64,000 nt of DNA from Candidatus Borrelia undatumii (GCF_020882015.2 NZ_CP086555.2:434001-498000), one strand, 5' to 3'; positions 16,676 through 29,686 are shown, counted from the stretch's first letter. The notes: a model not told the origin generated them from the sequence alone. Numbers and translations are program-made.

Positions 16676-17830
16676 TCTTCTTTATGTGCATTTATTTCAT
16701 CATCCTAGCACAATTTATTTTTACCGTTTGTGTTCTACAACAGAATGTTGCTAATGGTTACCAAGAGAAAGTTTTATGAAGGTAGTGCCTATTTATTTAT
16801 AAAAAACAAAAAATCTAGTCTGTTAAAATTTTAAATTTATATATGTAATTCCTTCCAGCATTAAGTTAAAATTACTTTAGAAAATATTAATGAATAAAAT
16901 TACAAGGAAAAGTTTTTTGAAAAATATCTTCTGAAATACAAAAAAGATAGATACGATTTTATTATTATTGATCATCCTCAGAAACGGAATTTTTGCCTTT
17001 GCAAACATTAATCAAATATTAGACACAATAACCGTGGCCAGATAGCTAAAGAATTAAAAATTACTGGGGTCTTTATGAATGATTATGGCATTAAAAAGAA
17101 AAAATACATTAAATATCTCAAACAAGAACTAATTGTCATTAAAAATAAAAATTTTGAGTATGACAATTTAGACAAAGAAATGGCCAAATTTTTACAACAG
17201 ATGAAGCAATACGAGATTTTTAAAATCTTTATCAACATACACACAGAAATCGGAAGGATATTAAAAGAAGCGCAAGAAGGCTAGGAGAAGGCAATCAGCA
17301 TGATAAGCTTTTATAAATGGTTTAACAGTGTGGAGCTTTAAAAAGATAAGACTTGCTCCTCATTGATATCAAGATATAAGTTACCTGTCGAATATTCCAA
17401 TAAACAGCGTGTAATAGAAAACTTACCACTATCTCCTTCATCCTTCATATGAGATTTCAAAAAATCTTGTCCTGTTAATTTAAAAACAGAAGTTCTTAAT
17501 GAAACATAAAATCCTTAAAGAATTTAAATTGCTCTACACAAAAGGCATAAATTATAAAAAAGATTCTATAACAGGAATTAGCAAGCCCCCTAACCAAATC
17601 TGAAGAAATTATAAGAACAATAGAATCGTTACTACAAGAATTAGAAAACATTAAAAATATTAAATTAGAAAACAGACCACACGAAACAACTCACTTCTGA
17701 TTCCAAAACAAACTGAACCCCCCCCCATAGAACCAGAAAGCGCATAAGCCCCTTTACCCTGGCAAAATTCAGACAAACAAAAAGAATGCCCCCGCTAGAA
17801 CATTCTAAAAGTACAGATAATGCTGATTTA
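16676..17830. other. Decayed intergenic region between yigZ and gyrA
   Basis: About 1.15 kb without an intact gene, in a genome that otherwise spaces genes closely. It holds a ParA remnant (about 16913-17284), a further short coding-like stretch on the + strand near 17585-17700 (SEEIIRTIESLLQELENI) with frame breaks around it, and a nine-C run at 17718-17726. Lyme borreliae carry partition genes in this area, as I recall. Confidence 0.7.
16913..17284 (+). pseudogene. ParA remnant (chromosome partition ATPase)
   Basis: Two frame-broken pieces recall the second half of Borrelia ParA. One contains KYKKDRYDFIIIDHPQKRNF, the Walker B-like strand (normally YDFIIIDxPP). The next, after a stop and frame change, reads IAKELKITGVFMNDYGIKK and then FKIFINIHTEIGRILKEAQ, like the GV-N-YD and C-terminal strand segments of ParA. 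The N-terminal KGGVGKT Walker A is gone. The last 210 bases remain open from ATG 17075 but cannot encode an ATPase. Assignment is by pattern memory only. Confidence 0.6.
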
Positions 17831-20266
17831 TTATTTAATAAATTTAGAAACAGACACTAACTTATCCTCATCAAGAGACAACACTTGAATTCCCCTAGCG
17901 TCCTTACCCTGTTCAGATACCTTATCTGCCGATGTTCTTAACATCTTTGCGCCTTTACTTATAAGCAATATTTCATCTTCATGCGAAACCGTAATAGCAT
18001 CAGCAACTTCACCTGCCTTCTCATCCGATTTCTTATAGCTAGTATAACCGGTAGCCCCTCTCTTAAGCTCGGTCAATTTAGATATGCCTAATCTCTTACC
18101 ATATCCATTCTCAGAAACAATTAAAAGATGAGATTCCTGTCTGACAGCTAAAGCCTTAATACAAATATCGCCCTCCTTAACCTTCATTCCAGATACACCT
18201 TGGGTTCCCCTGTGCGTAAGCCTAATATCATCTGAATTAAATATAAAAGAATTTCCCTTTCTAGAAATACAAATAATTTTTTCGTCCCTGGTAACAACTT
18301 CAGCACTTGTAACAAAGTCTTCATCAACAAGCCTAACAACAATAACTCCTCTTGTCTTAACTGTTTTAAGTCCTTCCGTTTCAATACGAGCCACTTTTCC
18401 ACTAGCAGTTGTTATTAATAAATAACTATCTTCCGTTAACTCGTTACAATTTTTAATAGCCAATATTTCTTCTGTTTCTCCCAAATTAACAAGCTCACGT
18501 ATATTTTGACCCTTTGAAGCCCTAAAAGTATCCTTAATTTCATACGCATTAATTACATAAAGCTTCCCCTCGTTTGAAATCATAAATAGAAAGTCGTGAG
18601 TACTTGCACATAAAGAAAAATTAACCTGGTCTCCGTCTTGCAACTCGAAAGAACTCAGACCCTTACCACCTATACCCTGAAGTTTATATTCATCCTGCAA
18701 GATCCTCTTAATAAAGCCTCTCTTTGTAAGAATAACAATAACATTTTCCCTCTGCATTAAATCTGCCATACTGGTTTTTAAAACCTCCTCATCATAAATT
18801 ATTTTTGTTCGGCGCTCATCACCAAATTTCAAACTTAAATTAATAATCTCTCCCCTTATAATATCAACAATTCTTGCTGGATTTAAAAGAATATCCTCAT
18901 AATCTTTTATTAAAGCTAAAATAAGTTTAAACTCTTCCTCAATTCTTTCTATTTCAAGAGATGTTAACTTTTGTAATTTCATGTCAAGAATAGCATTGGA
19001 TTGAATCTCTGATAGATTAAACTCTTTAATAATACACTCCCTGGCCTCTTTTACAACTCTAGAAAATTTTATTATCTCTATTATTTTATCAATATTCCTT
19101 AAAGCCACACTCAACCCTTCAAGCACATGAGCTTTTTCCCTTGCTTTCCTTAATTCAAACTCCGTCCGTCTTCTAACAATTTCTTTTCTATGCTTAATAA
19201 ACTCAGACAAAAGCTCTTCTAAATTTAGCTGCTTCGGTATTCCATTAACAAGAGCCAGGTTATTTATACTGAAATTCTTTTTAAGCTCAGTATACCCATA
19301 AAGCAAGTTCATAACAACGTGAGGATCAAATCCTTTCTTGATTTCAAGTACAATTCTAATTCCGTCACGGTCCGACTCATCTCTTATATCAGAAACTCCT
19401 TCCAATTTTTCTTCTTTTGCAAGCAATGCAATTTTCATAAGCAGAGATGATTTATTAACAGCATAAGGTATTTCTGTTACTACAATAAAAACAATATCCT
19501 CTGCTTTCTTCTCAATATGATATCTGGCTCGAATAACAACACTACCCCTACCTGTTGTATAAGCTTTAACCAAACTATCGCTATAAATAATTTCAGCAGA
19601 AGTTGGAAAATCCGGTCCTTTAACTATTTCAATCAAGTCATAAACAGATACATCATCATGATCCAACATATAAACCAAAGCATCACAAACCTCGCCCAAA
19701 TTATGCGGGGCCATATTTGTAGCCATTCCAACAGCAATGCCACTAGACCCATTTACCAATAAAAACGGAAATGCTGCCGGCAAAACCCCAGGCTCATTTA
19801 AAGAATCGTCATAGTTAGGCTTAAAATCAACAGTCTGCTTATCTATATCCCTTACAAGCTCTTCTGCTATCTTTGCCATCCGTGCTTCAGTGTATCGCAT
19901 AGCAGCAGGAGGGTCGCCATCGACAGAACCAAAATTCCCCTGTCCACTTATCACAGGATACCTTAAAGAAAACCCCTGAGCAAGTCTTACAAGTGCATCA
20001 TAAATCGATTGATCACCGTGTGGATGATACTTTCCAAGTACATCACCAACTATTCTTCCTGCCTTCTTAAATGACTTATCCGATCTAAGTCCCATTTCAT
20101 GCATTGAATAAAGGATTCTTCTGTGAACAGGTTTAAGCCCGTCCCTTACATCGGGAAGCGCTCTTGAAACAATTACAGACATTGCGTAATTTAAATAGGA
20201 GGTTCTAACCTCATCCTCTATTTTAATATTTAGTATTTGTTCAAAATTCTCTTCAGTTGGCATCAC
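17831..20266 (-). CDS. gyrA: DNA gyrase subunit A
   Basis: An 811-aa subunit that cuts and rejoins DNA during negative supercoiling. The active-site Tyr is Tyr125 in [10 protein letters not shown]. The quinolone-pocket segment reads [13 protein letters not shown], so the residue matching E. coli Ser83 is Gln86 and Ala84 is Ser87. The C-terminal beta-pinwheel has the GyrA box QGIGGKG near residue 530. The gene starts 8 bases after gyrB and forms an operon with it, reading away from the origin. Confidence 0.98.
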   Translation of the reverse strand: MMPTEENFEQILNIKIEDEVRTSYLNYAMSVIVSRALPDVRDGLKPVHRRILYSMHEMGLRSDKSFKKAGRIVGDVLGKYHPHGDQSIYDALVRLAQGFSLRYPVISGQGNFGSVDGDPPAAMRYTEARMAKIAEELVRDIDKQTVDFKPNYDDSLNEPGVLPAAFPFLLVNGSSGIAVGMATNMAPHNLGEVCDALVYMLDHDDVSVYDLIEIVKGPDFPTSAEIIYSDSLVKAYTTGRGSVVIRARYHIEKKAEDIVFIVVTEIPYAVNKSSLLMKIALLAKEEKLEGVSDIRDESDRDGIRIVLEIKKGFDPHVVMNLLYGYTELKKNFSINNLALVNGIPKQLNLEELLSEFIKHRKEIVRRRTEFELRKAREKAHVLEGLSVALRNIDKIIEIIKFSRVVKEARECIIKEFNLSEIQSNAILDMKLQKLTSLEIERIEEEFKLILALIKDYEDILLNPARIVDIIRGEIINLSLKFGDERRTKIIYDEEVLKTSMADLMQRENVIVILTKRGFIKRILQDEYKLQGIGGKGLSSFELQDGDQVNFSLCASTHDFLFMISNEGKLYVINAYEIKDTFRASKGQNIRELVNLGETEEILAIKNCNELTEDSYLLITTASGKVARIETEGLKTVKTRGVIVVRLVDEDFVTSAEVVTRDEKIICISRKGNSFIFNSDDIRLTHRGTQGVSGMKVKEGDICIKALAVRQESHLLIVSENGYGKRLGISKLTELKRGATGYTSYKKSDEKAGEVADAITVSHEDEILLISKGAKMLRTSADKVSEQGKDARGIQVLSLDEDKLVSVSKFIK

Positions 20267-20274
20267 TGCTCCAA

Positions 20275-22413
<2,139 letters not shown>

Positions 22414-23868
22414 ATGCAAAAAGGAAAAGACATATGGGGTTTAATTTTAGCAGAAATAAAAAAAGAAACATCTGATGAAGAATTTTATATATGGTTTGAA
22501 AATCTATATTTCATAAATGTGGCCAACGAAAATATACAAATATTTGCTCCAAATTCTTTCCATAAAAATCAAGTGGAAAAAAGATTCTCCAAAAGAATAA
22601 AAGAAATCCTAATTGAGAAAGGCTACAAAAAAATTAACATCGAATTTACAAGCAAAAAAAATGAACTTAACCCCGACAACATGGAATACAAAAACCCCAA
22701 CTTAAAAGAAATCTCTGTGCAACAAAATTTACACAAAAAAAGAGAGCCCTCTATATGCTATACCAAGCATGTAACAGAAAGTACAAACAAACATTTCACA
22801 AAAGAAGATATTCATACAAAATACAGAAATCCATTTTTGAAAAAAAAATATACATTTGATAACTTCATCATAGGCCCAAATAATAAACTTGCATATAACG
22901 CAAGTTTATCAATAGCAAAAAACCCCGGAAAAAAGTACAACCCATGCTTGATTTATGGTGGAGTCGGTCTTGGAAAAACTCATTTGCTCCAGAGTATAGG
23001 AAATAGAGCAGAAGAACTACATATGGAACTGAAAGCACTATATGTAACTGCTGAGAATTTCTTAAACGAATTCGTAGAAAGCATAAAAACAAATGAGACG
23101 AAAAAATTCAAAAAGAAATATAGATATCTGGATATGCTTTTAATAGACGACATTCATGACTTGCAAAAAAAAGAGGGAATACAAGAAGAACTTTTTCACA
23201 CATTTAATGCTCTTTACGAAGATAACAAGCAAATGGTATTTACATGTGACAGGCCGCCCTCAGAGCTTACAAATTTTACAGATAGATTAAAAAGTAGATT
23301 CACAAGGGGATTAAATGTAGATATATCAAAACCAAATTTTGAATTAAGAGTAGCTATTATAGAAAAAAAGGCCGAAGAGGGCGGCATTAAAGTTCCAAAA
23401 GACATCCTAAACCTAGTCGCAAGAAAAGTCACAACAAACATAAGAGATTTGGAATCGGCTATAACAAAATTAAAGGCCTATATAGACCTTGAGAATATAA
23501 AAATCGATATCAATACAGTAGACAAAATTATTAAAGAAATAATAGCTTGCGAAGAAAATGATAAAGAGGAGTATAACAAAGTAGACATTGAGAACATAAA
23601 AAAAGTTATACTGAGGGAATTAAAACTCACAAATAAAGACATTGAAGGAAGAAGTAAGAAACCAGAAATTACAAAAGCAAGACACATTTATGCATATCTT
23701 TTGAGGAATTTTACAGAGCTTTCGACAATTGAAATAGGAAAAATCATCGGAGGAAAAACTCACTCAACCGTACTTTATTCAATAAATAAGATCGATAAAG
23801 AAAGAAACAATGACCTAGAAATTAACAATTTAATCATAGAACTTATGAACAAAATCAACAAAAACTGA
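22414..23868 (+). CDS. dnaA: Chromosomal replication initiator DnaA
   Basis: A 484-aa initiator. Domain I covers about 1-80, a Lys/Asn-rich linker about 85-135, the AAA+ domain about 140-360 with Walker A GGVGLGKT (182-189) and Walker B LLIDDIHDL, and the DNA-binding domain IV ends with the DnaA signature KTHSTVLYSINKI. All parts look functional. Although on the + strand, its base composition is A/C-rich like the left arm, placing the replication switch downstream of it. Confidence 0.97.
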   Translation: MQKGKDIWGLILAEIKKETSDEEFYIWFENLYFINVANENIQIFAPNSFHKNQVEKRFSKRIKEILIEKGYKKINIEFTSKKNELNPDNMEYKNPNLKEISVQQNLHKKREPSICYTKHVTESTNKHFTKEDIHTKYRNPFLKKKYTFDNFIIGPNNKLAYNASLSIAKNPGKKYNPCLIYGGVGLGKTHLLQSIGNRAEELHMELKALYVTAENFLNEFVESIKTNETKKFKKKYRYLDMLLIDDIHDLQKKEGIQEELFHTFNALYEDNKQMVFTCDRPPSELTNFTDRLKSRFTRGLNVDISKPNFELRVAIIEKKAEEGGIKVPKDILNLVARKVTTNIRDLESAITKLKAYIDLENIKIDINTVDKIIKEIIACEENDKEEYNKVDIENIKKVILRELKLTNKDIEGRSKKPEITKARHIYAYLLRNFTELSTIEIGKIIGGKTHSTVLYSINKIDKERNNDLEINNLIIELMNKINKN

Positions 23869-24123
23869 TAAAATCCATAAAAATTAAAATACTTTTGAAC
23901 AATTTAAACAAAAAATTCAACAAAAAAACAGACAATTGGACAAACAATTCGACATATGTTATTCATTTTAGCATAATCAAATAAGAAGAATTCGACAATT
24001 AGACAATCCTCTACTAACACAACTACTAACAAATATAAAAGATAACCAAACAAAAATCCTATTAAAAACTAAACTTATTAAAACCAAATGATGATAATAT
24101 AATAAGCCAAAGAGGGTAAAATC
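23869..24123. other. Probable chromosomal origin of replication (oriC)
   Basis: A very AT-rich 255-base gap between dnaA and dnaN. The + strand is A/C-rich to the left and G/T-rich to the right, the expected skew switch. The 11-base motif ACAATTNGACA occurs at 23932-23942, 23944-23954 and 23995-24005, the first two exactly 12 bases apart. An origin at the chromosome centre near dnaA-dnaN is known for Borrelia. Which bases DnaA contacts is unknown. Confidence 0.7.
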
Positions 24124-25284
24124 TTGAATGAAAAATTAGTACTATGTGACACAGGTCAAATTTCCAATGAAATTGACAAAGCCAAGAACATAATTGTAAA
24201 CAGAAATATAAACGATATTTGGAGTGCAATATTGTTTGAGGTAAAAAATTCTAACCTTACAATAAAATCAACAGATAGAAATATATTTTTTGAAAGCACA
24301 GTCCCTATCGTTTCCTCAGAAAACTTTAAAGTATTAATAAATGCTTCAAATTTTTCAGATGCAGTAAAGGCACTAAATTTGTACGATGAGTTGAAAATAA
24401 TTTTTGATGAGAATGAGAGCAAACTGAAGATCAGTGGAGAATCTGAAAGTAAGCATGACGACGAAACAAACGATCAGCTGAGTGAACCGACTTTTCCCAA
24501 CGATGAAATTGAGAGTTACGATTGCGAGATAAATGGAGAAATTTATAATTTTGCGGTTGAACTAAGTCAAAATGAGCTTAAAAGGATTATAAATAAGGTT
24601 TCTTTCGCAGCATCTTCAGATGAATCTAAAAACGTTTTAAACGGAGTCTATTTTACAAAGGATAAAGAATCCAGGTTGATATTTGTTGCAACCAATGGAC
24701 ATAGAATGTCTATATATAGAACAGAATTAGTGTCTGAAGAAGATATTAACTTCATTATACCCGTCAAAATGTTTAATTTTTTAAGACAAATGATGACTGG
24801 AGAGGGGATGGTAAGAGTAAAAATTTCGGATAAAAAGTTTTATGTTGAGTTTAACAATTACAAAATAGCATGCAGCCTTATAAGTGGAAATTATCCCGAT
24901 TATGAAAGCATCGTGCCGAGGGAACAGAAAAATGAGTGCTTGGTTGAAGTTAGCGTTTTAAAAGATAGACTTGCAAGAGTAAGTTCCTATACGGATAAGA
25001 GATCTAGAAAGGTCATTTTAAGCTTTTTAGTTGATCAATTAAAACTTGTGGCAGAGGATTTGATTACAGGAAGAAGAGGAGAATTTTTCGTACAAGTTCC
25101 CAATTACGACTACAAAGGAGATGAGGAAGTTATCGCTATTAACAGTGCATACCTTACTGAAGCAATTAGTGTATTTGACACTCCTAGGTTGGAAATAAAA
25201 TTTAGTCAAGGGGATGTGTTAAAACTAGGAGAGCCTGGCAATGATGACTTTACTCACCTAATAATGCCTATGATTCTAAATTGA
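24124..25284 (+). CDS. dnaN: DNA polymerase III beta subunit (sliding clamp)
   Basis: A 386-aa ring clamp that tethers polymerase to DNA. Three clamp domains are visible; the second begins at FAVELSQNELKRIINKVSFAAS and the C-terminus ends HLIMPMILN, equivalent to the usual MPMR(L). An acidic, low-complexity insertion at about residues 100-133 (rich in Glu, Asp, Ser) lies between domains 1 and 2. The TTG at 24124 follows AGAGGG. First gene right of the likely origin, followed by recF after 19 bases. Confidence 0.95.
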   Translation: MNEKLVLCDTGQISNEIDKAKNIIVNRNINDIWSAILFEVKNSNLTIKSTDRNIFFESTVPIVSSENFKVLINASNFSDAVKALNLYDELKIIFDENESKLKISGESESKHDDETNDQLSEPTFPNDEIESYDCEINGEIYNFAVELSQNELKRIINKVSFAASSDESKNVLNGVYFTKDKESRLIFVATNGHRMSIYRTELVSEEDINFIIPVKMFNFLRQMMTGEGMVRVKISDKKFYVEFNNYKIACSLISGNYPDYESIVPREQKNECLVEVSVLKDRLARVSSYTDKRSRKVILSFLVDQLKLVAEDLITGRRGEFFVQVPNYDYKGDEEVIAINSAYLTEAISVFDTPRLEIKFSQGDVLKLGEPGNDDFTHLIMPMILN

Positions 25285-25303
25285 TATTCTTTGTTAAGGC
25301 AAG

Positions 25304-26371
25304 ATGATAAGTAAAATTGAGCTTTGTAATTTTAAAAACATAGAGAATCAGGTTATCGACTTTAATTTTGACAACATTTATTTTTGTGGAGAGAACGGTG
25401 CGGGAAAAACTAATTTACTTGATGCTATTTATTATCTTGCCTTTGCTTCCTCATTTCTGGTCAATACGGACAAAGAGCTTATCAAATATGGAGAACAGGA
25501 GTGTTATTTAAAATGTTTTTACAATACTAATGGAAGTGAAGGGGAAATTAATATATCGCTCAGAAATGAAAAAAAAGAAATAAGAGTTAACAATAGCATT
25601 ATAAAGGACAGGAAGGAGTTGATACTGAATATACCCGTAGTTGTCTTTTCAAATTACGACGTTGATTTTATTGTTGGAACTCCCGCCAGGAAGAGATGGT
25701 TTTTTGATCAGGCAATAAGTCTTACTTCTTTAGGCTATGTTGATTCCCTTAGGAAATATCGAAAGATTTTAAAGCAGAGGAATTTGATCTTAAGGCAGGG
25801 AAATAAAAGATTACTTAAAGTTTACAATGAAACTTTTGTTGATTACGCCCTTATGGTAACAAAGATGCGGGAAGATTTTATCAAGCACTTTTATGAGATT
25901 TTTCGATACTATTATTCCTTAATTTTTGGTGTTTCTTATCACCTAGAGGTCAGATATATGCCTTCTGTTAAGTTTAGCGAAAGAGATGAATTTTTAAAAA
26001 CTTTGCTTTCAAACGAGAAAAATGAACTTCTTGTAAGGAATACCTTAATAGGACCTCATAGGGATTTGTATGAGGTGTTAGATGGAGAAAGGATCTTTAC
26101 AAATCATTCCTCAACGGGGCAGAACAGAACGCTTTCTTTAATTTACAGGCTTGTTCAGGTTCTTATTTTCAACAAGAGATATAATGCGGCGCCTATTTTG
26201 CTTTTCGATGATGTGTTTTTGGAGCTAGACAGGAAAAAAAGAAGAAGAGTGTTTGATGTTTTACCAAAAAGCTCTCAGTGCTTTTTTACTTTTCTGGATG
26301 ATTGTTATGATCTTGGAAGAAATAATAGCTTTGTAGTATATAGGGTTAAAAATGGAAGATTTGAACTTTAA
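25304..26371 (+). CDS. recF: DNA replication and repair protein RecF
   Basis: A 355-aa SMC-like ATPase that loads RecA at gapped DNA with RecR. Walker A is GENGAGKTNLLDAIYYLAF near residue 30, the ABC signature region is HSSTGQNRTLSLIYRL near residue 262, and Walker B is ILLFDDVFLELD. Length is normal. It overlaps the following DUF721 gene by 20 bases, an arrangement common in dnaA-dnaN-recF clusters. Confidence 0.95.
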   Translation: MISKIELCNFKNIENQVIDFNFDNIYFCGENGAGKTNLLDAIYYLAFASSFLVNTDKELIKYGEQECYLKCFYNTNGSEGEINISLRNEKKEIRVNNSIIKDRKELILNIPVVVFSNYDVDFIVGTPARKRWFFDQAISLTSLGYVDSLRKYRKILKQRNLILRQGNKRLLKVYNETFVDYALMVTKMREDFIKHFYEIFRYYYSLIFGVSYHLEVRYMPSVKFSERDEFLKTLLSNEKNELLVRNTLIGPHRDLYEVLDGERIFTNHSSTGQNRTLSLIYRLVQVLIFNKRYNAAPILLFDDVFLELDRKKRRRVFDVLPKSSQCFFTFLDDCYDLGRNNSFVVYRVKNGRFEL

Positions 26372-26651
26372 AAAAGTGGGCGATGTGCTTAAGAAATATT
26401 TAAACTCAGATATTATTTCTAATAAAAATCTAAATGCTAGTTTAGTGCTTTCTCAAAATTGGAAGATGATATTTGGCGAGCTTTCGGGTAGTGTAAGATT
26501 ATTGAATCTGAAGGACAATAAAGTGCTGTATGTTGGAGTTAAAAATTCAAGTGTTTTGTATAGTGTTTCTTTACGAAAGTCGAAGATAGTAAAGCTAATA
26601 AAGGATTTTACTGGTATTGAGATAGTGGATATAAAGGTTTTGATAAAATGA
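26352..26651 (+). CDS. DUF721 family protein
   Basis: A 99-aa protein whose position after recF and pattern (L..W..IFGELSGSV..L..L..NKVLYVGVKNSSVLYSVSLRKSKIV) fit DUF721, a family proposed to bind nucleic acid in the recF neighbourhood. The family often has the W..I.G core followed by a strand-rich Y/V-L-V segment, as here. It overlaps recF by 20 bases and lies 90 bases upstream of rpmH. Function not established. Confidence 0.75.
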   Translation: MEDLNFKKVGDVLKKYLNSDIISNKNLNASLVLSQNWKMIFGELSGSVRLLNLKDNKVLYVGVKNSSVLYSVSLRKSKIVKLIKDFTGIEIVDIKVLIK

Positions 26652-26741
26652 ATTTATTGACAATTGTGGTTGTATAATATAGTATTACAGTGTTTAATTT
26701 GTGCGTTAGCAATAGGGAATGTTTTCAATTGGAGGATTTTT

Positions 26742-26897
26742 TTGAAGAGGACGTACCAGCCGAGTCGGGTTAAGAGGAACAGGAAGTTTGGATTTAGAGC
26801 TAGGATGAAGACTAGAGGCGGAAGGCTTGTTCTTGCAAGGCGAAGGGCTAAGGGGAGAACGAGATTGACTGTTTCTGATGAAAAGAAGAAATACTAG
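26742..26897 (+). CDS. rpmH: 50S ribosomal protein L34
   Basis: A 51-aa basic ribosomal protein. The sequence [20 protein letters not shown] is the family signature, followed by the R-rich tail. The TTG start at 26742 is chosen because GGAGGA lies 5 bases upstream and because family members begin (M)KRTYQPS. The longer open frame from 26664 is not translated, in my view. It overlaps rnpA by 20 bases, the classic rpmH-rnpA-yidC order. Confidence 0.96.
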   Translation: MKRTYQPSRVKRNRKFGFRARMKTRGGRLVLARRRAKGRTRLTVSDEKKKY

Positions 26898-27243
26898 CAT
26901 AAGGACAAGGGCGGAAATTCAAAGCATTTTTAGAAAAGGTAAATTGATTCGGATGGGTGGGCTTAGTGTATTTTATGAGCGTGCAGGATTGGGGGTTTCT
27001 AGGGTTCTTGTTACGTTTCCCAGAGTTTTTAAAGGTGCTGTCAGGAGAAATCGCGTCAGAAGGCTCTTTAGGGAGTGTTTTAGGAGGCAGTCGCATTTGT
27101 TTAGGGGCGGTGGTCTTGATTTTATCTTCTTAATTTTTCCCCAGAAGGCAGGTGTTGACTATTGTGAAGTGGAAACGCTAATGATGACTCTATTTTCGGA
27201 TATCGATAAGAGGGAAGTGTGGGGCAGAACAAAAGAATTTTAA
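26878..27243 (+). CDS. rnpA: Ribonuclease P protein component
   Basis: A 121-aa basic protein that binds RNase P RNA and helps 5' processing of tRNAs. The RNR motif is seen in [19 protein letters not shown] at about residues 55-73. Length is normal. The ATG overlaps the end of rpmH and the gene overlaps yidC by 25 bases, so all three are co-translated. The RNase P RNA gene is not in this window. Confidence 0.94.
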   Translation: MKRRNTSIRTRAEIQSIFRKGKLIRMGGLSVFYERAGLGVSRVLVTFPRVFKGAVRRNRVRRLFRECFRRQSHLFRGGGLDFIFLIFPQKAGVDYCEVETLMMTLFSDIDKREVWGRTKEF

Positions 27244-28841
27244 GAGCTGTTTATTTGTCGTTGGTCTTTGTCGGTGTTTTTATGCTTATTAATGACGTCT
27301 TTTTTTCTCAAAAATCTTCTCCTGTGGTAGACAAAAAGGTTGGTTTTAATTTAAACAAGAGTTTCGATGTTGATGCTTCTTTAGCTGATGAAGATTATAT
27401 TTTAGGTTTAAGTGTTAATTCTGAAGATATTAAGATTGAGACTGGCGTATACTATGCTGTGTTTTCAACATTTGGAGGAAATTTGACTTCCTTGAGGCTT
27501 AAGAGCCATTTAAATTTAGAAAAAGAGCCTACTGAGTTGATTAATGCTGGCATGAGCAAAGAAAGTTTTTACTATGTTAATTTTGATGGACTGGCCAAAA
27601 ATTTATTCTCTTATAAGAAGGTTGATGACTATACACATGATTTTAAAACCAATATCGAATACGATGGTATAACTTATGAATACACGAAAAGATACAAGTT
27701 TTCAAAGAAAGATGAATATTTAATAAAGCTTGAAATTTTATTAGATAGTCTTGGTTCTGGTAATCGATTTGATATTGATTCTTATGAATTTGTATTAAGT
27801 TCTAATGTTGAAAAATTGAGTGATAGGGGTAGGCTTCAATACAGCAGCTATTTGTCTCATGCTATTTATTATGATACTAAGTTTAGGTACGGTAAGGATG
27901 GTTTGAGTGTTGTTGGACCTAAATGGGTGGGTGCTAGCACCAAGTATTTTGAGATTTTGGTTTCAAAGAAAGATATGAACGTTGAGTTTAGAAATGAAAA
28001 TGGAGGTTTAAAGGCTTTCATTTCAAATAAAGCAAATAACAAGGGCATTAACGATACCTTCTATATTTATGCAGGCCCTAGGGATAATAGGTACCTAGAT
28101 ATTTTTGACACAGAGCAGGAGAATAGCTTTGGTTTGTCTGATATGGAGTTTGGCATATCTGTTGAGAAGAGCTTGTTGCATTTCATTCAAGTTCCCATGC
28201 AATTGATAATGCAAATTTTTTATAACGTTATTCCCAATTGGGGGCTTTCGATAATGTTTTTGACAATTGTTGTAAGGATACTTATATTCCCCTTGACTTT
28301 TAAGGGTTTCAGAGCCACAGCAGAACTTTCTAAATTGCAACCTAGGATGAAAGAAATACAGGCTAGGTTTAAAGATGATCCTAGGAGGCTAAATGAGGAG
28401 ATGGGCAAGCTTTATAGGGAAGAAGGTGTTAATCCTCTTGGAGGGTGTTTTCCTATTCTTTTGCAACTTCCTGTATTTTTTGCTCTTTATGGGCTTGTAA
28501 ATAATTTCTTTTTGCTGAGGGGGGCTAGTTTTATTCCAGGTTGGGTTGATGATTTATCAATTGGGGATAGCGTGTACTATTTCGGGTATAAAGTTTTCTT
28601 CTGGACAGATGTTAGGATTTTGCCCTTTATTATGATGTTTACTCAGCTATTTTCTACAATTGTCAGCTCTAATGTTGATTTTAAGAATCTTGGTGGTCAG
28701 CAGAAATTTTTGTATTTTGGAATGCCGATTATGTTTTTTTTCATACTTTATGATATGCCGTCGGGGCTTTTAATTTATTGGGTTACAACAAATGTTTTCA
28801 CCATTTTACAGCAGTACTATATAAAGAAGCACGTGTCTTAA
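27219..28841 (+). CDS. yidC: Membrane protein insertase YidC
   Basis: A 540-aa Gram-negative-type insertase. An N-terminal membrane segment (about 7-24) is followed by the large periplasmic beta-domain (about 50-310) and the conserved membrane core with [37 protein letters not shown] and the final [15 protein letters not shown]. The positive groove Arg in VVRILIFP is present. GTG start at 27219 after AGGGA. It inserts inner-membrane proteins alone or with the Sec translocon. Confidence 0.96.
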   Translation: MGQNKRILRAVYLSLVFVGVFMLINDVFFSQKSSPVVDKKVGFNLNKSFDVDASLADEDYILGLSVNSEDIKIETGVYYAVFSTFGGNLTSLRLKSHLNLEKEPTELINAGMSKESFYYVNFDGLAKNLFSYKKVDDYTHDFKTNIEYDGITYEYTKRYKFSKKDEYLIKLEILLDSLGSGNRFDIDSYEFVLSSNVEKLSDRGRLQYSSYLSHAIYYDTKFRYGKDGLSVVGPKWVGASTKYFEILVSKKDMNVEFRNENGGLKAFISNKANNKGINDTFYIYAGPRDNRYLDIFDTEQENSFGLSDMEFGISVEKSLLHFIQVPMQLIMQIFYNVIPNWGLSIMFLTIVVRILIFPLTFKGFRATAELSKLQPRMKEIQARFKDDPRRLNEEMGKLYREEGVNPLGGCFPILLQLPVFFALYGLVNNFFLLRGASFIPGWVDDLSIGDSVYYFGYKVFFWTDVRILPFIMMFTQLFSTIVSSNVDFKNLGGQQKFLYFGMPIMFFFILYDMPSGLLIYWVTTNVFTILQQYYIKKHVS

Positions 28842-28847
28842 GGAGGA

Positions 28848-29561
28848 ATGATGAGTTACGAATTTTATGGAAAGACAGAACAAGAAGCTATTAAAAAGGC
28901 AATGAGGGATCTTGATTTAAGAGAAGGGGAATTTGACGTAGAGATTCTAGATAAGGAAAAAGTTGGATTTTTGTTTAAAAAAGAGATGATTAAGATACGA
29001 GTATCTCCTCATGTAAGGGAGGAAAGTAGAGGCTCTGAGGTTAGATATAGTGACGATGTTTATAATAAGGTTTTAGGTTTTGTTAAGGATACAATAACTA
29101 GGATGGGTTATTGTGTTGATTTAAAGATTGAATCTAGTGAAGGTGAGTATATTAAAATATCTATTGAAACGGACAGTCCCAGCATATTAATCGGGAGAGA
29201 GGGACGTAATTTGGATGCTTTGCAGCTTTTGGCCAATATTTATGCTTCTAAACTTGTAGGGAAAGATGGTAATTTTAACAAGGTTATACTAGATATTGAG
29301 GATTACAGAGAAAGGTTTAAGTCAAGGTTTATTAATCTAGCAATAAGCTCTCTGCATAAGGTAAAAAGAAGTAGACGTTCTGTCCTTTTGCCAACAATGA
29401 ATCCTTTTGAGAGAAGGATTATTCATACTACTTTGAATCGTTATAATGATATTAGGACAGAAAGCGAGGGGGATGGAAACTTAAAGAGAGTAAGGGTTTC
29501 CTACGTTAGGAACAGTAAGTACAGCGGCAATGTTCGTAGTTATCAAAGAAGGGGATATTAA
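28848..29561 (+). CDS. jag: Jag/KhpB family RNA-binding protein
   Basis: A 237-aa protein with the Jag N-terminal domain (MSYEFYGKTEQEAIKKAM), a KH domain around SPSILIGREGRNLDALQ (about residues 108-124), and a C-terminal R3H-like domain with MNPFERRIIHTTLN. In firmicutes it binds RNA and affects cell elongation and division. AAGGAGG precedes ATGATG; the second ATG (28851) has better spacing. Separated from yidC by only six bases. Confidence 0.92.
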   Translation: MMSYEFYGKTEQEAIKKAMRDLDLREGEFDVEILDKEKVGFLFKKEMIKIRVSPHVREESRGSEVRYSDDVYNKVLGFVKDTITRMGYCVDLKIESSEGEYIKISIETDSPSILIGREGRNLDALQLLANIYASKLVGKDGNFNKVILDIEDYRERFKSRFINLAISSLHKVKRSRRSVLLPTMNPFERRIIHTTLNRYNDIRTESEGDGNLKRVRVSYVRNSKYSGNVRSYQRRGY

Positions 29562-29686
29562 CAAGCCCGTCTCAATCCTTTGCTTGTTAATAAGTTTTTG
29601 CCAATAGTCGTAAGGGTTATATCTAAAGGGGTGCCGGCTCGTTGATTGGGGTATTGCTGGCGGGGCTTTTGCTAAGGGGTTAGCGT

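Noticed and set aside
17718-17726. Nine-C run as a phase-variable coding tract
   Set aside because: It lies in decayed DNA with no open frame across it; only the chrA tract is in a gene.
26664-26741. Longer L34 with a 26-residue extension
   Set aside because: L34 proteins start at KRTYQPS; TTG 26742 has a good ribosome binding site, while ATG 26664 has none.
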